The notes: generated by a model from the sequence alone, not told the origin. A stretch of DNA of 64,000 nt from Paralvinella palmiformis (GCA_025642065.1 JAODUP010000057.1:537501-601500), one strand, 5' to 3'. Counted from the first letter of the stretch, positions 36,901 to 48,626 are shown. Made by a program: numbers and translations.

Positions 36901-39900
36901 ACAAAATTTTCTCTGTCCACCGATCTATAACACATATTCAGTACTTCGTGTTTTAGGTTGAGAGACTATGTTATTTGTGAGGTGAAAGTGATATAGGTGT
37001 AGTGAAGAGTAAAATTACGTTGACAGCGTTCATTGATCTGTAGGTGATCGATCAGTCCCGGAAATATTATAACTCAACAGTAAGCGACCACCTCCATAAG
37101 TCAAGAATGCAGAACCCGTCTTGGTCATTTGTTTTTATTGGTGATTACGCACGCTGACAAATTTCAATCTAACTGATAATGGTGGTACACACATATGAGG
37201 CGTAAACAAACAAACACAGAGGAACAACCATTTGTTGACAAATCGAGTCAGTTCGCTTACAATGACGCCGGATGAGAATATGTGTTAAAACATAATGTAT
37301 GTCAATGGGGCTGGTCGTAAAACGTTCTAGCCTGTGTTTCTGCTAAATCTGTCCTCTCTTGTTAACTATCCAACACACTCAATTCTCCTAATGTCTGGTA
37401 GCCTCTGGTACTATCTGTGTCCTGCTAACATGAAGGAGCGTGTGTCTCTCTAGAGGCATAAACGCTGCTTTTAACCCATTATAGTCACAACGGCCATTCA
37501 TTGGTATTTTAATGACATCAGCTAGTGCTCTTATCAATAGTGAGTTCCTGTTATGCTAATCGAGATGATAAACCATTGCCAGTTGATGATACTCCCCTGT
37601 CTCTATGATGTTCACCTTTATTGTCTGAAACCAGACTGCTCCATTTAACATCCAGATATCCCATTGCCTCCTGTATGTACCCAAACATCAAAGCCTGACA
37701 AGTACCACATAAGTTTAACAACATAAGAGGGTTTGACTGAAATAAAGACATGATTTACTGCAATTTACCACTAACAGGAGGAATGTTGGAAAGAACCATA
37801 AAATATTCAAATGGCTTTGCCTCAATTGGAAACAATGGCAGGTCTGTAAGAGGTTAGTAAATTATCTTATATTTCCTGAAATGTCATCAAACCCTTCTCA
37901 CTCACTCACTCACTTCGCTCGCTCGCCCACCAACTCACTCACTCACTCATGACCCACCCACCCATACACCCACCCATACACCCACCCACCCACCCACCCA
38001 CTAACCCACCACACCCACTCACCCACTCACTCACTCACTCACTCACTCACTCACTCAATCACTCACTCATTGAAAAAAATTATATTTAAATGCTTTGATG
38101 AGAATTCTAAAAAAATAGGCAGGAATCATTCCATTCATTATTCTCACCAATCAAGTATTAATTTGAGTTAACATCGTACATCATTATGCTATATTTTTCT
38201 ATCTGTTAGCCATAATTCTATTGTTATCAGTGGTACTCACCTGATAAAAAATATGAAAATTGTACTCTCCTGCTGCTTGATGGGTAACTCTAGTTTTTTC
38301 TAGTAAATATGTCTGTAATGTCGCTCCTTCAATCTGACACCGTCTGAAACCACACACTTTATATTATAATCTGTATATGGCCAATATGTTACTGGTAATT
38401 TATAACTTTTCTCTTTAAATTATTATTTCACTTATTTAAATCCTCTGTTGAGCATGTGTCTGTGTGAGAGAGAGAGAGACGGATAAATAATTTACCTATT
38501 GAACTGTAGCTGTATATATTTACCAAATCTTGAACTGTTATGATTACGTAGCGTTGAAGCATTGCCTAGGAAGACAGAACATAGTTTGTAACAGATCAAC
38601 ACGCAACAGGAGAACGAGATGAAAACGTATAATTTGCGCCGATAAAATTATAAAAGAAACGAGTAATTATGTTATAAATACCAAACGCTTCTAGAATTGG
38701 ATTAGACTCGAGAATCCTCTGCTCTATCCTGTTACCAACACTCTGGCAACTGTAAACAGAAGGATAACAATTAACTTGTAAACAGATGGATAACACTTAA
38801 CGTGTAAACAGATTACTGAGCTCAGACCGAATACTAACATTTATATAGATTTAGGGATGTCAAAAAACAAGCAAATATATTCTCTAAATCAAATGCAAGT
38901 TCATGATGAAAGTAGATAGATAAGTGAACACAGTGACAAGGAAATATTCAGAAACTCATCCACCTGTGGAAATCTGTCACATCTGTAACGTACAGATAGT
39001 ACTGACCTAAACATTAATTGAAAATGTGTGTTACATCAAATCACTTTTAACGTCTATAAAAGTAGTAATCTTCAGCACTAACTTAATGATGTGACAAACC
39101 TCACGAAGTGACTTCTATAATGTATTTCATAACATAACATCATAACATTACTGGCTGACTGACATATTAAAAACGAAGTCGAACAATCTGGATACAGGAA
39201 CAAGAGTCTCATCTGAGATAAACATTGACTAGAGTCACAAACTAAGTAGACTGAGGCGCTAACTACATGCAGCTAATAGATACATCCAGGTATGTCAGAC
39301 GGTCACAAATACGCTACTTAGAATACACGCCATTAGTCAAATAGAAAACGACCAAAATTAATTCTAATCAAAGTAAAAACAACAAACGTAGATTCTCTGA
39401 GTAGACTCACCTTGTTGTATTGTTGTTGGCTACAGTTACCAAATATTTCATAATGTGCTTAGCTGAGACTGTCTGAAAATGATCACAGAATTGACAATTA
39501 TAATGGTATTCTTCTTATAACAATAAATGATTTATCGTCAGGTCGGGACAAAAACCGGCATCATCCTGTAATTATATTCACTGAGTTATGGTTAATTATT
39601 TAATAGTCGAAAAGAACAAATATTTTTCAGAGAACTGAAAACAGAGGAACAGTTTTTGCCAAACGTCAAGAAGTCGGCGATTTGCATTTAGCATAACAGC
39701 TCCACCGTCTTTACTCCAAGCAGTAATTATTTCAAGTGGCATATGTTCCTATACAAAATCAAAGAACAGTGTACAAAGTGAGCATTTATATACAGGATTA
39801 CATTAGTAGACCTACAATACTTTATAAAACATTCAGATCATATGCTATGATGAGGTAATTAAAATATTAACATGGCTTTGAAAAATAAACAAAAATGCAA

Positions 39901-41694
39901 ATTTTATTTAACTTTAAAATCAAGAAATGTTTAAAGTATTCTCTTCGAGGAATTGAACTCTGAAAGCAGTATTCTCTTTACTGATGGGGAATCGCAGAAA
40001 AGCCCCTATTACAATATGATATGTACAAAGTCTATATTATATGTGATCTCCAGTTCTTACAGTTACTGTGAGGGGATGATGAAGTTGCTAAAAGCACATT
40101 ACCAGAGATCCGTGTAAGAAGGATTAGCTTCAATGAGAAACAAAACAAAAATAGAAACACTACTGATTGGACGCTATTGGAGAATGGGGATGATAGGGAA
40201 AGAAAATTGACTTTGACCGACAACGCACACACCCGTACGGATTTATAATTGCCATCTGCATCGCACCGAGATCCACCACTGATAGGATCACATGATGGAA
40301 GGGATTACATATTTAAGACATGGATCGGCTAATTGAGATAACGTGTTTACTGTTAGTTACTAATCAGACCTGGATCCGGATCATAAAATCATCATCATCG
40401 TGATCACGATGATGATGATCATCATCATCGGGAGAAGAAAAAGCCATTAACTTCAGCAACCCACATTAGAGAGAGAAACGGATAGAGTCCTATTTACAGT
40501 TTGGCCTTGATACAGATTACAATAAGTCATACAGTCAGACAGGCTACTTCTTAGGGTAATCATGAGCTGATGAGATGCTACACCACACATACGCAGGTAA
40601 CAATCTGAACCCAGACGTCCAGGTACAAAGGGCATTGCCCTATCAACTGTGTTGTGGTAGTTCCACAACTGATATCGGGTAAACAGCTAGATAGAGTATA
40701 GGTAGTTCCCGGGAAGGTGAGTTTTTGTGTAGATTGTAGAGACATGGTTCCCACAGACAAAGAAATATTATTCCAGGACAGAATTACCATTTTCCAGGAC
40801 AAATTATACAATATTTAAAGGTAATAAATCAAGGTACATGCATGAGATGGAAAATGAATTTGCTTCACATAAATTGTTAAATCGGCCAAATAATAAAATT
40901 AAAAACAAATCTGATAAGTCAGTGAGTGAGTGAGGGGTTTTTGTTTACCTACTCTCTAGATTAATGAGATGCTCAAGCCTAAAGCCTTTTATCGATGGAT
41001 CATATGGTCATCTGTTGAAAATTACTAATTTTAAGCACTAAACATCGATACTGTACCGATATGTTGTTAAACCCTACCCTCACTCACTTAGATGAGAGAA
41101 ATGCTGGATGCAGAGAAAGGGGGATGGTTAAAGATGGTTCTCTTTTCAGATTATAACACACTTCTTGATGCGAGGATCGCAACCGATGAGATGTGCTCTA
41201 AGCATTCGTTACCGCATGACATTAACCGACGTAAAACAAAGATATTCACATCAGCTAGTATATTGGATGCATTTATTCTCACCTTGCCCGCTCCGCTCTC
41301 ACCGCTGACTATCAAACTATGATTGTTCTCACCGAGCTCACAGCCTAGACCAGTAAGGGCAGCCTCAGCACTCTGATATATGTGCGGCAGGGCCTAGAAT
41401 AAAATATATCAGCAATCAGATTTTTATTTTTAAAAAACAGCCAAAATAGGTAACGAGGTGAAATGAACCCTTCTCTAGAGTTCAGCAGACATAGAACACT
41501 TTAATAAACGTAAATGCAAAATTTGGAGTTGTGTCTGCAGATGCATTGAAATGTGTACCATTTTAATAGAATGCAAAATGGAAGGCCAAGTACATCAAAT
41601 ACTATATGTAAATTAACATATACTGCTACCAATAAATGGCAACAAAACAGCAGTAATGTTGTTTGATTGTATTAGTGTTTATATGTAGGCATAG

Positions 41695-41742
<48 letters not shown>

Positions 41743-43497
41743 TTATCACAATGTATTATTTGTTTGTCCATTTACACTACTCCTGAAGGCAATAAAACAA
41801 GAATGAATGAAACTTAATTGGCTTAAAATGCTCTAATTCTCATCGAATCTTACACATTTAGAATATGCAGCATGGGTCTCTTACACTGTATTTCTTCTTT
41901 CGAGCAGACATTCATTTGAAGCGTTTGGACATTGAGGATAGACCACCCCTTAGTTTTTAGCATGATTATAACAGATCCAGAACACTGACGTTTAAGCTTA
42001 AAATGGCGGGATTATCATGGTGTTATCCCACAATGCAAAGCGCTCCTGGTTTGTTTTGGTTTTTGACGTCATCATGCAATGGGTCTATTAGAATATTTAA
42101 CAAATGGTTGTTAGATATATTATCTACTTATGACATTATTTGTAAATTAAATAGACAGCAATTAGCTAATACCAAACGGACATATAATATTTTCAACATA
42201 AAGGCCCTCATCTACACATGTGATGATACAACTACGGAGATGATAACAACAACAACAACAACAACAAACACACAATCCAATACTATCCAATACATTATCA
42301 TTATTAGAACAGACTTCGTGTTTAGTTCATAAATCCTAGTCACCTATTGGTTACATTATGACATCCAAATCATAATGACTACAGACAATCAATTCATGTA
42401 TTAGAGAAATCCAGATTTACAGACACTTTCGAGCACACAGTAGACTAAATGGGCCAAACCTTAAAAGGTAAATGGGGTAAAATGAAAGATGAAATGCCCT
42501 TCAGAATTGGCTCGGCTAGAATTTCGCCTTGATGTAGTAGAGGTCCGTGACCAACAACAATACGAATCAGGCCACGAATATGTCGTTTTACTAGCTTTAG
42601 GCAGTGGAGAAGCCCTTCCTGGGTCATAGAAGTTGGTGATATGTGAAGTAAATAGATGCAAGACTCTTAAACGTACATCATAGGCATGTTTTTATAAAGA
42701 CACGAGTCATTAACGCATAAATTTGTGTCACTCAAATAAAGTAAACCACTAACAAATGGCTTCATAATTAATTATACCAGATGATCGATTATCAAATACC
42801 TCATTAAATTTATTTCTTAATCTACGAAAGCCACAAAACAATATTTCATTTCTTACACTGTGACACTGTTTCTCATTATATGACATAAACAGCTGTGGAA
42901 TCAACTAGATTACAGTCAACTGACTCATAACAGGTTTAGAAGGTTGTTACAAGGTTATAAGCTCGTTATTTCATCACCTGAATAACTGGTATCATATTGT
43001 TTTATACGCTTTAATATAATACTTGGTATCCATCTTAGTTAATTCAGTTAATTAATATCCCAGTTAATCTAACCGTAAATCATCCTTCAAGGGTAGACAG
43101 GACAGTCTGGAACAGACACACACACACACACACACACACACACGAACGGCGCGTGCACGCACCTGATTCACATCATTTGACTTTTCAGGAATAAATGCAT
43201 AAATGCATTTAGACGAGAAACAACAGAGAACTGATAGTTTAGGGAATTTCACTGCTAATAGACAGCTCATCATCGTGTGGTCTCATCTGTGGGCCATCCC
43301 AACACAGCAATTATCTGGAGAGTGACTTTTTTAACACTTCAATATTAAGTGTTAATACTCCAAGGAGTCATTCATCAAGCTTGTCTCATTCTCCTTCACA
43401 TAAGACACACACTCTGTGGCCCCAGGCCAGTAAAAGGAATCATTATTTTTCTGGCCTTATTCATCCATGTGTGTGTATATAGATATGTATGTATGTA

Positions 43498-43561
<64 letters not shown>

Positions 43562-44678
43562 TAGATAGAGACGTATAGACAGATGTATATATATTTAGAC
43601 AAACATACAGACAGACAGAATCACACACACACACAGAGAGAGAGAGATATAGGTATAAATTAAAATAGATGTATAGACAAACAGACAGATGGACGGACAG
43701 ACAGACAAACACACAATCAGAGCGGAGAGAGAGAGAGATGCAACACACATTTAAACCTCTACCCAACTATAAACACATTATACATACTTCACCCCCCCCC
43801 CCACACACACACACCGAGAGAGAGAGAGAGAGGGAGAGAGAGACCTCTACCCAACAGAACTAATTATAAACACATTATACGTACTAAACTTGGTGCGCCA
43901 TCGAGCTCGCTGTAATGAAGAATCATATCGCGACCGTATAGCTGGGGACATTCCTTATATGGATTGACTACGACCAGGGTACTTCCGGCTCCGGTGTAAA
44001 TCCTGCCAATGTCGTACCGACTCTCCAAACACTCCAACACTGTACAGACGAGATTGTAATCAACAACAAACACAGCCAATTAGTTAATTTCTAATAAACA
44101 TTTCCGAATCAGTCTACTTTGTGTGGATGGGATCAGTGAACAAATGGCTATGTGCACATAAACTGTGCAGCCATCTAATACATAGTAATGTTGTTGTGTG
44201 TTTTTTTTTGCAATGCAGAAGATTAATGGAACATCCATCGAGAGGAAGCCATTACATAATGAACACTAATTATCACTTATTAACAATTTAATTGATGGAA
44301 AAATTGTAGCAGCCATGGATTAGACGTGGGGTTCACGGGCGAAGCAATGTTTGAGCGAAGGAAGCAAAAGATGATTCGAGAAATTGACAATACCGCTCCC
44401 CGATCGAGTGTTTCATCAGCGACGTCGATGTAGCATCTACCTGGATGGACGCAACGTGCTGGTACGCTCGGGCATTAGAGACGGCGCTCTTTGGTTAGAG
44501 ACAGCACAGCACGTCTGCCTCGAACACTTAACGCGCCGAGGACTGATATCAGATGAGGCACCATTATACCATTACCTGCTGGTGTGGTAAGAGGACTCAG
44601 CCCGGTCAAGTCCCTGACATCGGCTAGCCGCTGTCCCGATCCGCCTAAAACCGTTTTCTCTGTTGACACCGTGACCAG
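24896..44678 (-). CDS. MYO19: Unconventional myosin-XIX (mitochondrial myosin), 19 exons, N-terminus incomplete
   Basis: Exons in transcription order: 44576-44678, 43885-44039, 41283-41393, 39411-39472, 38682-38749, 38496-38565, 38241-38343, 36053-36247, 35861-35942, 34064-34250, 33432-33621, 32826-32936, 32458-32631, 31971-32105, 31368-31546, 29922-30154, 26068-26198, 25728-25857, 24896-25605 (stop TAG). Phases agree at every junction and give 1,042 residues plus the missing start; human MYO19 has 970. Motor landmarks in order: P-loop GESGAGK (last codon of exon 3), switch [16 protein letters not shown], switch [11 protein letters not shown], relay [17 protein letters not shown], actin-binding [11 protein letters not shown]1 [16 protein letters not shown], and the motor end [12 protein letters not shown]. 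Three IQ motifs follow, then a ~165-residue tail in the place of the mitochondrial outer-membrane (MyMOMA) domain; only a short RSP-x-x-EY segment there resembles the vertebrate tail. The family moves mitochondria on actin. No inactivating change is seen. Confidence 0.95.
26448..26569. mobile_element. 122-bp MITE with perfect 26-bp terminal inverted repeats
   Basis: The 26 bases at 26448-26473 (tctgtataatcaggtaatat...) are the exact reverse complement of 26544-26569 (...attacctgattatacaga). The interior repeats the motif caggtaata in both orientations. It lies in the MYO19 intron between exons 29922-30154 and 26068-26198, close to the latter. Flanking ta dinucleotides are compatible with a TA target site. 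Confidence 0.85.
27295..27540 (-). mobile_element. SINE-4 copy in MYO19 intron
   Basis: On the minus strand it shares the tgtgggactatatagt, tttttcatccagccaa, gatataccatctgt and cattgtgaagctgtaattt blocks with 20822-21045. The B box is decayed (ggaggtttacatcctg). It is antisense-neutral: same strand as the host gene. Confidence 0.7.
28184..28216. repeat. Perfect 12-bp hairpin
   Basis: tggttctcacac and gtgtgagaacca are exact inverses, separated by a 9-nt loop, within the long MYO19 intron. No further element structure was seen around it. Confidence 0.7.
31136..31232. mobile_element. ~97-bp MITE with ~34-bp inverted repeats
   Basis: atcaccatcgaaaatatcgc and its continuation to ataaggc are mirrored by gccttattacaccgatattt to cgatggtgat. 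Flanking sequence is ctta on one side and taag on the other. It lies in the MYO19 intron between 31368 and 30154. Confidence 0.8.
31567..31617. repeat. AT-centred palindrome next to a MYO19 acceptor
   Basis: tttgaaaatcagttta and taaactgattttcaaa are perfect 16-bp inverses around a pure (AT)n core. Immediately after it the phrase atgatgactgaaaata repeats the acceptor region of the exon that begins at 31546, indicating a local duplication. Confidence 0.75.
31645..31785. repeat. AT and CA microsatellites in MYO19 intron
   Basis: (AT)n at about 31648-31669 and (CA)n at 31750-31780, both intronic. Other long microsatellites in MYO19 introns: (GT)n 32220-32240, (AT)n(CA)n 32639-32688, (CA)n(GA)n 33940-33978, (CA)n 36807-36831, (AT)n 41701-41740, (CA)n 43114-43143, and the compound tract 43500-43840. 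Confidence 0.85.
32632..32825 (-). other. MYO19: GC-AG intron in MYO19
   Basis: The exon at 32826-32936 ends GATGAG and is followed on the minus strand by GCAAGTG, with no usable GT. The next exon begins after ctag at 32631 with GAGTGTCAGTTG. Only the GC donor keeps phase 0 and gives the family-like LLDE|ECQLNR. The nearest GT (in gcaagtgatg) would shift the frame into a stop within nine codons. GAG|GCAAGT matches the known strong consensus of GC donors. Confidence 0.87.
33058..33200 (-). mobile_element. SINE-3 copy, 5' truncated head
   Basis: On the minus strand acctccaggttgtaggttga, aacctgtgtttatgggattt and ggccatatataactctagtg match 34758-34950 and, in the head, 9008-9300 and 60379-60560. 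Confidence 0.65.
34758..34950 (-). mobile_element. SINE-3 copy with (ACTC)n tail
   Basis: On the minus strand there is an A-box region gatagtgcattgcttaga, a B box gtgggtttaaatccg, the body cctgtgtttgcggggtg and ggccatatgtccgag, and a tail of five cact units. It lies within a MYO19 intron on the gene's own strand. Confidence 0.78.
37890..38072. repeat. (CACT)n/(CCCA)n tetranucleotide array
   Basis: About 180 bp of actc, accc and cata units in a MYO19 intron, in the same register as the SINE-3 tail motif. It may have grown from such a tail. Confidence 0.85.
40388..40419. repeat. Perfect 32-bp palindrome of (ATC)/(GAT)
   Basis: atcatcatcatcgtga is followed immediately by its exact inverse, with no spacer. 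It looks like two SINE-1-type (ATC)n tails joined head to head, but no SINE body flanks either side. Confidence 0.8.
40560..40665 (-). mobile_element. Degenerate SINE-3 head
   Basis: Minus-strand ttgatagggcaatgcc and gtctgggttcagattg are A- and B-box-like and share spacing and surrounding text (tgttacctgcgtatgtgtgg) with the family. Confidence 0.5.
40919..41092. mobile_element. MITE-like element with cagtgagtgag ends
   Basis: The left end agtgagtgagtgaggggttt is mirrored by aaaccctaccctcactcact, about 170 bp apart. The interior is non-repetitive. The iterated gtga terminus recalls the SINE-3 tails, but here it is present in inverted orientation at both ends. It lies about 190 bp from the MYO19 P-loop exon. 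Confidence 0.65.
41283..41393 (-). other. MYO19: MYO19 P-loop exon
   Basis: This phase-0 exon of 37 codons runs from ALPHIYQ to GESGAGK and is followed by gtgaga. The Walker A threonine that completes GESGAGKT is the first codon of the next exon at 39472. The nucleotide-binding loop is therefore split exactly at K|T by an intron of about 1.8 kb. The preceding exon must use the strong donor gtacgt at 43884 (after ...GAPSL) to keep this frame open. Confidence 0.93.
42435..42640 (-). mobile_element. Old SINE-1 copy in MYO19 intron
   Basis: Degenerate matches to the SINE-1 body (gactaaatgggcca, aatgaaagatgaaat) are followed by a decayed head. The 60-codon frames here are shadows of it. Confidence 0.55.
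43500..43840. repeat. Compound GT/AT/GA/CA microsatellite in MYO19 intron
   Basis: Successive runs of gt, ta, ga, gata-like, ca and ga units lie just downstream of exon 43885-44039. They generate the CVCV, YIYI and RERE frames in this region, which are not genes. Confidence 0.9.
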
Positions 44679-45340
44679 CTGAAAACATATAAAATATACA
44701 TCAGTCGAGAGGACGACCGTTCACAAGGTTTGCCTATATCGTAAACGGCTTACAGTAATCCCCATCCCCCCACCCTCCGCTGCTATCCCGAACACCGTGT
44801 TCACGTGACCTGTCTGAAACGCGAAGACCTATTTGAAAGTGGTGGTTTTATGCTGTTTAAGATTCGGGGCTTTCTCAACAAATCCGTAACTGAATGTATA
44901 CAACATTTCAGGGATGTCTAATCCTTTGATCACCTTCCAATAACAAATACATCAGATTATGAATTCCAAACAAATACGCCTTTAACACGATATACATTAC
45001 CGTGAAATAACAAAGGAAAAACCATACTCCTTACCAATATATGAACTGGTGACCTAATTCCCAATTGTCCATTATCTATTAAAAAAACCCACGGAAATGA
45101 CTGAGAATCACACTCATGAACAAGGCCGGAACATGATTAATTCAATCGACCATGTTATTAGTACCGTAGTCCTGTGGTAGGTGGCGTCCTGTAAGAGAAC
45201 CCATTGACGGCAGAAGAAAATCTTAAGAAGGCCGAACAATTACAAAATGTCTATTTATAGACATACACGCGCGCACACAGACACACACACACGTCGCTGG
45301 CGGAACTCAATTATATCCAGAGCTCTCTGTCACAAACACA

Positions 45341-45385
45341 ATGGCCAGATTAATAGAAAGCACACAGAACATGGCAGCCACAGAG
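45341..45385 (+). other. Possible opposite-strand first coding exon
   Basis: Fifteen codons from ATGGCCAGATTAATAG end at GAG|GTATGT, a strong donor in phase 0. There is no recognised downstream partner. The donor lies 11 bp from the opposite-strand MYO19 candidate donor (45396), within the near-palindrome gaggtatgtattacctc, so one of the two may be coincidental. Confidence 0.15.
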
Positions 45386-45396
45386 GTATGTATTAC

Positions 45397-45453
45397 CTCT
45401 TTATCAACGAGTTCTCCGAAAGCTAGACATTCGGGCAGTTGGTCGGTGGGCGG
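45397..45453 (-). CDS. MYO19: Candidate upstream coding exon of MYO19
   Basis: On the minus strand a phase-0 reading of 19 codons (ending ECLAFGELVDKE) runs to a GAG|GTAATA donor. That phase matches the first confirmed MYO19 exon (LVTVSTEK). The joined text sits where family members have a short acidic lead-in before the DLT-x-L-x-PLT segment. The acceptor is weak: either aag at 45454 or tag nearer the donor. There is no in-frame ATG, so the true start would lie further upstream. This is inference and needs a transcript. Confidence 0.4.
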
Positions 45454-45713
45454 CTTGTTTCAGTGGCGGAGGATATTAGAGGAAGCGCGCTCACGACGTC
45501 AAACTCCCAGGTAGATCACGTGTCATCGGGCAGACAGGCATCATCAGATATGTTAATGTCAGACGTCTACAGGCAGACTGGGAGGAGGTTAGATAATGCC
45601 TTCAATCCGTCCTTCTGGCACCGAAATAAAACCCGGATCAAAATATGAAAATAATGTCTAGTCGGAGCGAGTGTCCGTCCATCATTCTCTTAACAAGCCG
45701 AGAATTTAGCGAT

Positions 45714-45897
45714 TGATTGATGTTTTACGGCCACTTTTGTGCACATGTTAGGCTAAATGGGCCAAGCGACCCGCAAATGTAATGAAGCGAAGTCAAAGAT
45801 GAAACATCCTTCAAATATGCCCACGCCGATATTCGAATTCGGGTAGTAGTGATCTGTGGTCCAACGCACGCTACCAACTAGACCACGGAGACGCCCC
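45714..45897 (-). mobile_element. SINE-1 copy with 14-bp target duplication
   Basis: This is a full SINE-1 in reverse orientation. It is flanked by gagaatttagcgat (45700-45713) and gataatttagcgat (45898-45911). The 5' head plus the right flank were then duplicated in tandem at 45911-45955 with a 9-bp deletion. Confidence 0.92.
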
Positions 45898-45955
45898 GAT
45901 AATTTAGCGATGGTCCAACGCACGCTACCACGGAGACGCCCCGATAATTTAGCGA
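45857..45955. repeat. Tandem duplication of SINE-1 head and flank
   Basis: tggtccaacgcacgctacca to aatttagcga occurs at 45857-45910 and again at 45911-45955. The second copy lacks the nine bases aactagacc. It arose after the SINE insertion because it includes the target duplication. Confidence 0.9.
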
Positions 45956-48027
45956 ATGTTCAGACCGGTATGGACAACGGTCTCGTACCCGGTGGTGTTA
46001 TTTATTCTGTCACGCGCACACTGACGTTGACGCCGCCGAGTGTGGCCCGATCTTCCTCCGCCAGCCAGCCAGACAGATATGAGGACTCTGCGGAGTACTT
46101 TGCTAGTAAGTGAATGCTTTCTAAATTACACCGCTTTGCTCTGAAATGCCAGAGGCCACCCTGGAATATCACCAGGAAGAAGACACATCGACCCCCCCCC
46201 CAAAAAAAAAACCCGTATTCACGTCTGTGTCAACGGTTAAGGAGTTTTAGACGTTTAAAAAATATATACTCTGAATGAGAAGGCAGTCACTACTACTACT
46301 ACTACTACTACTACTACATTAATCAAGTACGAACGCGAGATTTAAGGGAAAACATTTCTCGGCATGACAACCGGAGTGAAGGGGATATCGGATTTTCGCA
46401 TCTTGTTCAGGCTTTCTACGACAAAATTCAGCAGCAAGCGGATCCCGCGAAAATTTTGCCACCGCTGGGACGAAGAGAAACATAAGAGGCAGAGAATTGT
46501 GCTAATAAGGACACGTGTCCGGGACACGGTGTGCGCGAAGGATTGATCCGATTGGCAACATGCGCCAATTAACAATCCGGTTACGAACTGATCCGGTGCT
46601 GTCTCCAAACGATCGTATAGCGCGCCTGCTCTGATATGGTGATTCGTCATCGTAAATCATCGAGGCTCCGTAGTCTTCTTCGGGGCAGAACGGCTAAAGT
46701 CGAATTGGTGACAATACCCTGTCTGGATCAGCCGTCCGTTTATTACAGTCGCTCGATATCCAGCCTATTGGCTTTGTTAGTGATAAATAAAAAAGAGTGC
46801 TGAGAACGTTGTCGAATCTGGTCAGAATGTACGGACTCGTGAGTTCATTTGGCAATCGAGCTCAGATGGCATTTACCGAGTGTTTCAGCTTCTATCTGGT
46901 CTTATTGCCTTTAGAGGTCACTCGGCCCATTTAATCTACCAGGAGCACAAGAGTGGCCATACAGGATTACCAACCTGTATAAATCTGTATAGATAAACAC
47001 GCTGACAAAGACAAAACTAAGGACAAACATTTCGGCACACGCATACATTGAGTATGCTTATTTTCATATGTACTATGTTGTTCTCTGTGAATGCATGTGT
47101 GTGCGTGCGTGTGTGCATGGGTTTGGTAGATGTACGTGCGTGCGTGTGTGTCTGTGTCTGTCTGTCTGACTGTGTGTGTGTCTGGTAGAAGTAGATGACA
47201 AGCCTCTTACACGCAGAATAATAAATCATAAATACATCATTTAGATCCTTAATCAACCAAGTGAAAACCGGGTGAACTCGGTGCGGCAACATTTCATCTC
47301 ATTTATATATGAGTATAAACAAAACCACGAACATGACTCTGACGGCATCTAATTAGGCCGAGTGTTGATCATCACCTAGCCAGATAAATAACAGAGCAAC
47401 CCAGAAGCCACTCATCGTCACCAACAATATGTGTACTGATGTCAGACCGACTATACCAAGGAACCAGCCCTGGGATTGATTACCTAGCCCATTAATTAAT
47501 ACATAATGATAATATGCTTTAGACGGAAAAGGTAATGAAAAATTAGTGGTAAAAATATTGTTGTTACCGCTATATAGATAATAATTTTAATTAAACTTAT
47601 AATGAAATATAGAACAGAAATAGTAAGTTCGAACTGAAAACCATCAATGAAAACACACACAGACACGCACACACATACACACGCACGCACGCACGCACGC
47701 ACGCACGTGCGCATCATATTAAACTATTGGGTTAGCCATTAAACTTGTATTTCAGATTCGTCCTAACTGGTTCCTTTGACGTAATCTAGATACCTTTACA
47801 CACATATGTAACCGTTTATTCGTTATAATACTTCAACCATCTCATCCAACAACAGAGCATTCCCACAGAAGGACCTCTCACCAATCAAAAACGTTTAATT
47901 AACTGACGTCATCATTATTACGATACGATTTTGAGACGCGGCCTTGGCAGCCAATGAGTGTCGGCTCTCAGAGAACGGTCTAATTATTGAGGGAGGATGA
48001 TGGCAACTGGCAATGACTGAATACACA

Positions 48028-48074
<47 letters not shown>

Positions 48075-48485
48075 CTCGCCGTACGGGAACGACGACAACA
48101 CATAGCACCAGCGGCAACGTGGAAAAAACATCGCTTAAATGAGCAAACGGGGAGGAGGATGGCGCTAACTCTCACATTACACAATATTCTACACGACATA
48201 ACTTAATACCGACAACATCCGCGCCGTCCGGATTGTAGGGGAATAATCAAACCACTCCAGGTGATGCCGTGGCGCCAATATATACCTGTCTGGATGGATC
48301 CGCGAGCAAATGACATCCATAAGGTAATGACATTATCCAGGATGGGAGATAACTCTATTATTGGAATATCAGCCGGCGCTGCTTAGTTATGAAGTGACTG
48401 TCACAAACAGCTGATACCACTACATTACACACTTTTGGGTTATATTACTTAAATCATCCATTAACCGTTTTTGTTCCATATCGTA
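45956..48485. other. Intergenic, GC-richer, no gene recognised
   Basis: It contains an (ACT)n run at 46291-46318, a SINE-1 3' fragment at 46896-46962 (plus), GT-rich tracts at 47095-47180, (CA/CG)n at 47651-47710 and (CA)n at 48020-48073. The frame at 45856-46113 starts in SINE sequence. The sequence at 46102-46110 precedes gtaagtg, but no exon is supported. Confidence 0.45.
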
Positions 48486-48507
48486 AGGATATATATATAT
48501 AAGAGAG

Positions 48508-48571
<64 letters not shown>

Positions 48572-48594
48572 GGAGAGATGTCGGATATATATAT

Positions 48595-48626
<32 letters not shown>

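Noticed and set aside
37890..38072. CRISPR-like array
   Set aside because: Tetranucleotide units without unique spacers, in animal nuclear DNA.
43889..43890. Alternative MYO19 donor CCAA|GTTTAG
   Set aside because: It would leave phase 1, and the P-loop exon would then hit TGA. The downstream GTACGT donor at 43884 keeps the frame open.
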